Origin: Candidatus Dormiibacter sp. | GTDB taxonomy: Bacteria; Chloroflexota; Dormibacteria; UBA8260 | Length of the DNA: 29,298 nt | Assembly: GCA_025450495.1 (NCBI GenBank) | Contig: JANWHI010000095.1 | Location: 1-29,298, forward strand | Direction: 5' to 3' | Part shown: positions 25,266 to 29,298 of the stretch, piece by piece | Layout of the letters: each line of letters starts with the position of its first letter | Numbering within the stretch: the first letter of the stretch is position 1 | Made by a program: the position numbers and the translations under genes | Notes under the pieces: generated by a model | Told to the model about the DNA's origin: nothing | The model's database searches: none | Seen by the model: the letters and a program-made list of their open reading frames with translations, nothing else

Positions 25266-25642
25266 GGGAGCGCACCCGGATCTCGTCGGGATCGCCCTTC
25301 GAGCCGCGCATCGGCTTCAGCCGTGCCATCGCCGTCGAGGGTCGCGTGCTCGTCTCGGGCACCGCGCCGGTTTGGCCCGACGGCAGCTGCGACCCCGACG
25401 CCGGCGTCCAGGCGAGGCGCTGCCTGCAGATCATCGAGGACGCGCTCACCGACGCCGGCTCGTCGATGGGGCAGGTGGTGCGTACGCGCATGTACCTCGT
25501 CGACGCCGCCGACGCCGATGCCGTCGGGCGCGCGCACGGCGAAATCTTTGGCGACACCCGGCCGGCGGCGACGATGGTCGTCGTCAAGGCGCTGCTGGAC
25601 GAGCGCTGGAAGGTCGAGGTCGAAGCCGAAACAGCGCTCTGA
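25262..25642 (+). CDS. Rid (YjgF/YER057c/UK114) family protein
   Basis: Rid proteins form trimers; RidA hydrolyses reactive enamines/imines such as 2-aminoacrylate. This 126-residue member has the family core: [43 protein letters not shown] and [10 protein letters not shown]. The Arg that binds the substrate carboxylate in RidA (position 105 in E. coli, in P-A-R-S-x-V-x-V) is not conserved: the sequence here is P-A-A-T-M-V-V-V. It is therefore a paralogue subgroup member of unknown substrate, not RidA proper. The GTG at 25262 overlaps the purE stop (GTGA), so it is the last gene of the purine cluster. The following 199 bp hold no gene I can support. Confidence 0.85.
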   Translation: MRERTRISSGSPFEPRIGFSRAIAVEGRVLVSGTAPVWPDGSCDPDAGVQARRCLQIIEDALTDAGSSMGQVVRTRMYLVDAADADAVGRAHGEIFGDTRPAATMVVVKALLDERWKVEVEAETAL

Positions 25643-25827
25643 CTGGCCCAGCCTTTGTGGAAACCGGCTCCAGGCGTACCAGGCCGACACCTCGCTCATC
25701 GCAGGACCAAGCCGGCCACGTGCCACACCAGGACAGCACCGCCGAGAACCCTCCGACTCAATCGACAACAGTCACCAGTTTCGTCCTCCGGGCTCCGGTC
25801 GGAAGCGATCACCGTACAGGGCCTCCC

Positions 25828-25833
25828 TACAAT
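25828..25833 (+). promoter_or_regulatory. Candidate leaderless -10 box (TACAAT) for the pseudo-carboxyltransferase gene
   Basis: TACAAT, a 5/6 match to consensus, ends 8 nt before the ATG at 25842. No Shine-Dalgarno is present, so a leaderless transcript is likely. No -35 matching TTGACA is visible at 16-18 nt spacing. It would start a separate unit from the purine cluster. Confidence 0.45.
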
Positions 25834-25841
25834 CGGTCGCC

Positions 25842-27647
25842 ATGCCGCGTCTCGAGCTTGTCGAATGCTCGCTGCGGGCCGGACAGCAGGCGCTGCTGCT
25901 GAGCCGCCTGCGCAGCCGGCACGCCATCCCGGTGGCGCGAGCGCTGGATGGCTGCGGCTTCGCTGCTCTCGACGTCTTCGGGGGATCCACCTTCGAGGCG
26001 TCCCTGCGATTCCTCGGCGAGGATCCGTTCGAGCGGCTCCGCGCCATCCGCGAGGCCGCTCCCTCGAGCACGTTGCAGGCGTCGCTCGGCGGCCAGGCGC
26101 TGACCGGCCACCGCCAGGTGGGCGATGACGTGGTCGACGCGTTCATCCGTGTCGCCGCCGACGCCGGGGTCGATCGCTTTCGCATCCACGACCCGCTCAA
26201 CGACGTGCGCAACCTCAGCCGCGCCATCCAGGCCGCTCGCGAGGCGAAGCGCCAGGTGGAGGCCGCGATCATCTACGCGGACTCACCGCGACACGACCCC
26301 GACCAGATCGTCGCCCTCGCCGAAGAGCTGACCGGCCTCGGCGCCGACACCATCTGCGTCCATGACCCGCTCGGGCTGCTCGGCGTGGCCCGCGTCGGCG
26401 ACCTCGTCCGCCGGCTGGTCGACGCGACCAAGCTGCCCGTGTCACTGTCGCTGTCCGCGCAGACCGGACAGGCGGAGTTCGCCGCCTACGCCGCCGCCAT
26501 CGCCGGCGCGTCCCGCCTCGACGTTGCGCTTGCGCCGTTGGCCGGCGGCGCCAGCGTGCCACCGGCCGAGGGCGTCATCGCCGCGCTCCGCGGCACCGAG
26601 CTCGACACCGGTCTGAACCTCGGCGACGTCACCGCCGCGTCAGCCGAGCTGGAGCACCAGCTGACCGCCTATGCGGCAGTGATCGACGTCCCCGCGCTGC
26701 ACATCGACAGTGCGGCGCTGCGCGGCCAGCTCCCGCCCGCCGCGATGGGCCACGCGCTCGAGGAGCTGCGCGACCGCGACCAGCTCGACCGTCTCGACGA
26801 CGTCGAGATCGAAGCCCAACGCGTGCGCGCCGAGCTCGGCCACCCGCCGCTGGTGTCGCCGATCATCGAGATCGTCGCCACCCAGGCCGTCTACAACGTG
26901 TGCGACGGCGACCGTTATGCCACCGTCAGCCAGGAGGTGAAGGACTACTGTCTGGGCCTCTACGGATCGCCGCCGTACCCGATCGACCCCTCGGTGCGAC
27001 GGCTGGTCAACGGCCGCGAGGAGCCGATCACCATCCGCCCCGCCGATCTCCTCGAGCCGGCGCTGCCGACGCTGCGCCGCGAGCTGCGGCGCGAGGGCAT
27101 CGACAAACCGGATGACGCCACCGTCGTCAGCTTTGCCCTGTTCCCGGCGGAAACGCTGGCGCTGCTGCGCGGTGAGGTCGTGCCTGAGCGACTTGGCGAC
27201 GAGCCCGCCCCGCCCCCCGACCCGGACGCTGCGGCATCCGATGACGGCACCGAGGTGACCGCGCTGGCCGGCGAGGGCGCCCCCGACGCCCCGGCCGCTG
27301 ACATCCGCGACCTCACGGTCGAGGTCGACGGCCAGAGCTACAGCGTGCGTGTCTTCGGCGCCGGGCTCGGTGGCGGTGCGGCCAATGGCGCGCCATCCGG
27401 TGATGCAGCGCCGGCAGGGGTGCCCGCGGTTCGCGACGGCACCGTCATCGCGCCCATGCAGGGCCTGATCCTCAAGGTTGCCGTCAAGATTGGTGACACC
27501 GTTGGGCTCGGCGACGTGGTCGCCGTGCTGGAGGCGATGAAGATGCAGAACGACGTCACCGCCACGCGCGCCGGCACCGTCACTGAGGTGCACGTCAAGG
27601 AGGGCGACGTGGTCGGTCCTCGCGCCCCGATCGTGCAGGTCGACTGA
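25842..27647 (+). CDS. PycB/OadA-like biotin protein with degenerate carboxyltransferase active site
   Basis: This 601-residue protein has the layout of pyruvate carboxylase subunit B / oxaloacetate decarboxylase alpha: a CT TIM barrel (about 1-290), a CT helical part (about 300-450), a linker (about 450-485, Pro/Ala/Asp-rich) and a biotinyl domain (about 527-601) with EAMKM (biotin on Lys567). The fold is clear from FGGSTFEASLRFLGEDPFER and EVKDYCLGLYGSPPYPIDP. However, residues needed for the metal-dependent CT reaction are gone. RDxHQS reads R12-A-G-Q-Q. The carbamylated Lys is His174 (ICVHDPLGLL). HxHxH is Ser201/203/205 (SLSLS). The GGQ(F/Y)T Thr is Pro298. The frame is intact, so this is not an ordinary pseudogene. 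It overlaps the biotin carboxylase start by one base (TGATG). It may be a carrier scaffold or an enzyme with changed chemistry. Confidence 0.88.
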   Translation: MPRLELVECSLRAGQQALLLSRLRSRHAIPVARALDGCGFAALDVFGGSTFEASLRFLGEDPFERLRAIREAAPSSTLQASLGGQALTGHRQVGDDVVDAFIRVAADAGVDRFRIHDPLNDVRNLSRAIQAAREAKRQVEAAIIYADSPRHDPDQIVALAEELTGLGADTICVHDPLGLLGVARVGDLVRRLVDATKLPVSLSLSAQTGQAEFAAYAAAIAGASRLDVALAPLAGGASVPPAEGVIAALRGTELDTGLNLGDVTAASAELEHQLTAYAAVIDVPALHIDSAALRGQLPPAAMGHALEELRDRDQLDRLDDVEIEAQRVRAELGHPPLVSPIIEIVATQAVYNVCDGDRYATVSQEVKDYCLGLYGSPPYPIDPSVRRLVNGREEPITIRPADLLEPALPTLRRELRREGIDKPDDATVVSFALFPAETLALLRGEVVPERLGDEPAPPPDPDAAASDDGTEVTALAGEGAPDAPAADIRDLTVEVDGQSYSVRVFGAGLGGGAANGAPSGDAAPAGVPAVRDGTVIAPMQGLILKVAVKIGDTVGLGDVVAVLEAMKMQNDVTATRAGTVTEVHVKEGDVVGPRAPIVQVD

Positions 27648-29089
27648 TGTTCACCAAGGTGCTGATCGCCAACCGCGGCGAGATCGCGCTGCGCGTGATC
27701 CGCGGCTGCCGCGACCTCGGCATCGCCACCGTCGCGGTCCACAGCGAGGCGGATCGCACCGCAGCGTTCGTTCTGCTCGCCGACGAGGCCGTCGAGATCG
27801 GGCCGGCTCCGTCGGCACAGTCCTACCTGGTGATCGAGCGCATCATCGAGGCGGCCACATCCACCGGCGCGCAGGCGATTCACCCCGGTTACGGCTTCCT
27901 CAGCGAGAACCAGGCGTTCGCGCGCGCCTGCGCCGACAGCGGCATCGTCTTCATCGGCCCCACCCCCGAGGCGATGGCGGCGATGGGCGAGAAGGTGCCG
28001 GCGCGCCAGCGCATGCGCGACAGCGGCGTGCCGATCGTGCCCGGCAGCGACGCGCTCGACGACGTGGAGTCTGCCGTGGCGGCCGCCAACGAGGTCGGCT
28101 ACCCCGTGCTCATCAAAGCCTCGGCAGGCGGAGGCGGCATCGGCATGCGCGTCGCTGGCGACGAGGGCGAGCTGCGTGAGAGCCTCGAGACCGCGCAGAG
28201 CACCGCGCAGCGCGCCTTCGGCAACGCCACCGTGTTCCTCGAGCGCTACGTCGAGTCGCCGCGACACATCGAGATCCAGGTGCTCGCCGACACCTACGGC
28301 AATATCGTCCACCTCGGCGAGCGCGAATGCTCGATCCAGCGCCGCCACCAGAAGATCCTCGAGGAGGCACCGTCGCCGACGATCGACGCAGCCACGCGGG
28401 CGCGGATGGGCGAGGCCGCGGTCACCGCAGCGCGAGCCGTCGGCTACGTCAACGCCGGTACTGTCGAGTTCATCTACAGCAAGGGCGAGTTCTTCTTCCT
28501 CGAGATGAACACCCGCCTGCAGGTGGAGCACCCGGTGACCGAGCTGGTCTACGGCGTCGACCTCGTCGTCGAGCAGTTGCGCATCGCCGCCGGCGAGAAG
28601 CTGACACTGCGCCAGGAGGGCCTGGTGCCGTGCGGCCACGCCATCGAGTGCAGGGTCAACGCGGAGAAGTACGAGAAGAACTTCATGCCGTCGCCGGGAC
28701 AGGTCACCGGCTATCGCGAGCCCAGCGGCCCCGGCGTGCGCGTCGATTCCTCCCTGGCCGCGCCGGGCATGGTGTCGCCCAACTACGACCCGATGATCGC
28801 CAAGCTGATCACCTGGGGACCGACCCGCGAGCTGGCGACAGCACGCATGCGTCGCGCGCTGCTCGAGTACGCGATCGTCGGCATCAGCACCAACATCGCG
28901 TATCACCTCGCCGTCCTCAGCGACCCTGACTTCATCGCGGGTGACTACACCACGCACTTCATCGAAGGCCACCCCGAGCTGGTCGCGGCAGCCCAGCAGT
29001 GGGAGGAGCGCCGCCAACCGTTCCTGCGCGTGCTGCGCGACCCCGCGCGTGCCGCAGCCATCGCTGCCGCCGTGGTGTCGGTCGGCTGA
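27647..29089 (+). CDS. Biotin carboxylase subunit (AccC/PycA-like)
   Basis: This is the ATP-dependent carboxylation of biotin on a carrier domain using bicarbonate, the first half-reaction of biotin carboxylases. It has 480 residues. The N-terminal domain begins FTKVLIANRGEIALRVIR. ATP-grasp residues are Lys116 (MGEKVPARQ) and the Gly-rich loop SAGGGGIGMRV (161-167). Catalytic residues are His207, Lys236 (QRRHQKILEEAP), Glu274, Glu286 and Asn288-x-Arg290 (LEMNTRLQVEHPVTE). All match active enzymes; the Gly loop has Ile in place of the Arg/Lys of E. coli AccC, as in PycA-type proteins. The ATG overlaps the upstream stop by one base, so subunits are made together. The natural carrier is the biotinyl domain of the upstream protein. 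The final acceptor substrate is unknown. Confidence 0.95.
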   Translation: MFTKVLIANRGEIALRVIRGCRDLGIATVAVHSEADRTAAFVLLADEAVEIGPAPSAQSYLVIERIIEAATSTGAQAIHPGYGFLSENQAFARACADSGIVFIGPTPEAMAAMGEKVPARQRMRDSGVPIVPGSDALDDVESAVAAANEVGYPVLIKASAGGGGIGMRVAGDEGELRESLETAQSTAQRAFGNATVFLERYVESPRHIEIQVLADTYGNIVHLGERECSIQRRHQKILEEAPSPTIDAATRARMGEAAVTAARAVGYVNAGTVEFIYSKGEFFFLEMNTRLQVEHPVTELVYGVDLVVEQLRIAAGEKLTLRQEGLVPCGHAIECRVNAEKYEKNFMPSPGQVTGYREPSGPGVRVDSSLAAPGMVSPNYDPMIAKLITWGPTRELATARMRRALLEYAIVGISTNIAYHLAVLSDPDFIAGDYTTHFIEGHPELVAAAQQWEERRQPFLRVLRDPARAAAIAAAVVSVG

Positions 29090-29109
29090 CCGCACCGCCC
29101 AACCACGCG

Positions 29110-29298
29110 GTGAGCTCGAGGCCGCTGTACCAGACGGGGCTGCTCGGTCCGCTTGCCGAACAGCTGATCGAGGCGGCGGGTATCGGACGGGGGATGCGCG
29201 TTGTCGATGTGCTCGGCGACGCCGGAGTGCTCACACGGCACGTCGCGATGGCGGTGGGGCCGAGCGGCTCGGTGGTCACCGTTGTCGTCGGGGATGCC
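29110..29298 (+). CDS. Start of a SAM-methyltransferase-like gene (3' end outside window)
   Basis: The first 63 codons from a GTG at 29110 are open to the window end. The N-terminus (SSRPLYQTGLLGPLAEQLIE) and following strand-turn-helix (GRGMRVVDVLGDAGVLTRHVA, then VGPSGSVVTVVVGDA) match class I methyltransferases of the ubiE/arsM type, where the loop normally reads D-x-G-x-G-x-G. Here it reads DVLGDAG, lacking the first and second Gly. The acidic residue closing strand 2 is also not obvious. It may be a divergent or inactive member. It begins 20 nt after the biotin carboxylase stop, so it probably shares that transcript. Only a fragment is visible, so the call is tentative. Confidence 0.55.
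   Translation, partial: MSSRPLYQTGLLGPLAEQLIEAAGIGRGMRVVDVLGDAGVLTRHVAMAVGPSGSVVTVVVGDA

Noticed and set aside
25323..25841. Upstream extension of the PycB-like frame through the Rid gene
   Set aside because: It is a shadow of the Rid gene and intergenic DNA; the homologous region begins at ATG 25842.

Overview
The window is a 29.3 kb chromosomal segment of a GC-rich bacterium (roughly 70% G+C by eye). It carries about 25 tightly packed genes. Many are translationally coupled by ATGA, GTGA or TTGA overlaps, and GTG or TTG starts are frequent. Several genes have a TANNNT -10-like hexamer only 6-8 nt before the start codon and no ribosome binding site, which suggests leaderless mRNAs. Three features point to a high-GC Terrabacteria lineage: a GuaB3-type IMP dehydrogenase, the SDR/acyltransferase pair that resembles mycobacterial Rv0501-Rv0502, and the start-site architecture. 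Actinomycetota, Chloroflexota or Candidatus Dormibacterota all fit; the exact phylum is inference. No tRNA, rRNA, CRISPR, phage or transposon genes were seen.

Layout. (1) 1-3616, plus strand: the C-terminal part of TldD, TldE/PmbA and a GT39-like membrane glycosyltransferase, all overlapping. (2) 3694-5642, plus: a thiolase, a stand-alone response-regulator receiver and a small four-cysteine protein. (3) 5630-9205, minus: cobalamin-dependent methionine synthase MetH, with an inverted repeat over its promoter. (4) 9333-10122, plus: IF-1 with an Arg-rich N-terminal extension, and a membrane-anchored hypothetical. (5) 10078-12640, minus: a UDP-sugar epimerase, an LPG-flippase-like membrane protein and a duplicated-motif protein. 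(6) 12736-15847, plus: a HAMP-GAF-GGDEF diguanylate cyclase and threonine aldolase. (7) 15899-16615, minus: a histone-H1-like Lys/Arg/Ala-rich protein with a strong terminator and a structured leader. (8) 16920-20509, plus: glutamate dehydrogenase, an SDR protein and a PlsC-like acyltransferase. (9) 20707-25642, plus: the purine cluster guaB3-guaA-purD-purE and a Rid-family gene, preceded by a terminator-like leader hairpin. (10) 25842-29089, plus: a PycB/OadA-like protein and a biotin carboxylase. (11) 29110 to the end: the start of a methyltransferase-like gene.

The most unusual item is the PycB/OadA-like protein at 25842-27647. Its carboxyltransferase fold is clearly recognisable and its biotinyl domain is intact. 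However, every position I could align to a metal ligand or key catalytic residue is replaced: Asp to Ala, carbamylated Lys to His, the His-x-His-x-His cluster to Ser-x-Ser-x-Ser, and the proton-shuttle Thr to Pro. It is coupled to a biotin carboxylase whose catalytic residues all appear present. This looks like a biotin carrier built on a pseudo-carboxyltransferase scaffold, or an enzyme with a new chemistry. Other points of interest are the extended IF-1 with two candidate starts, the histone-like gene with its structured leader, the recurrent leaderless signals and the guaB3 leader.
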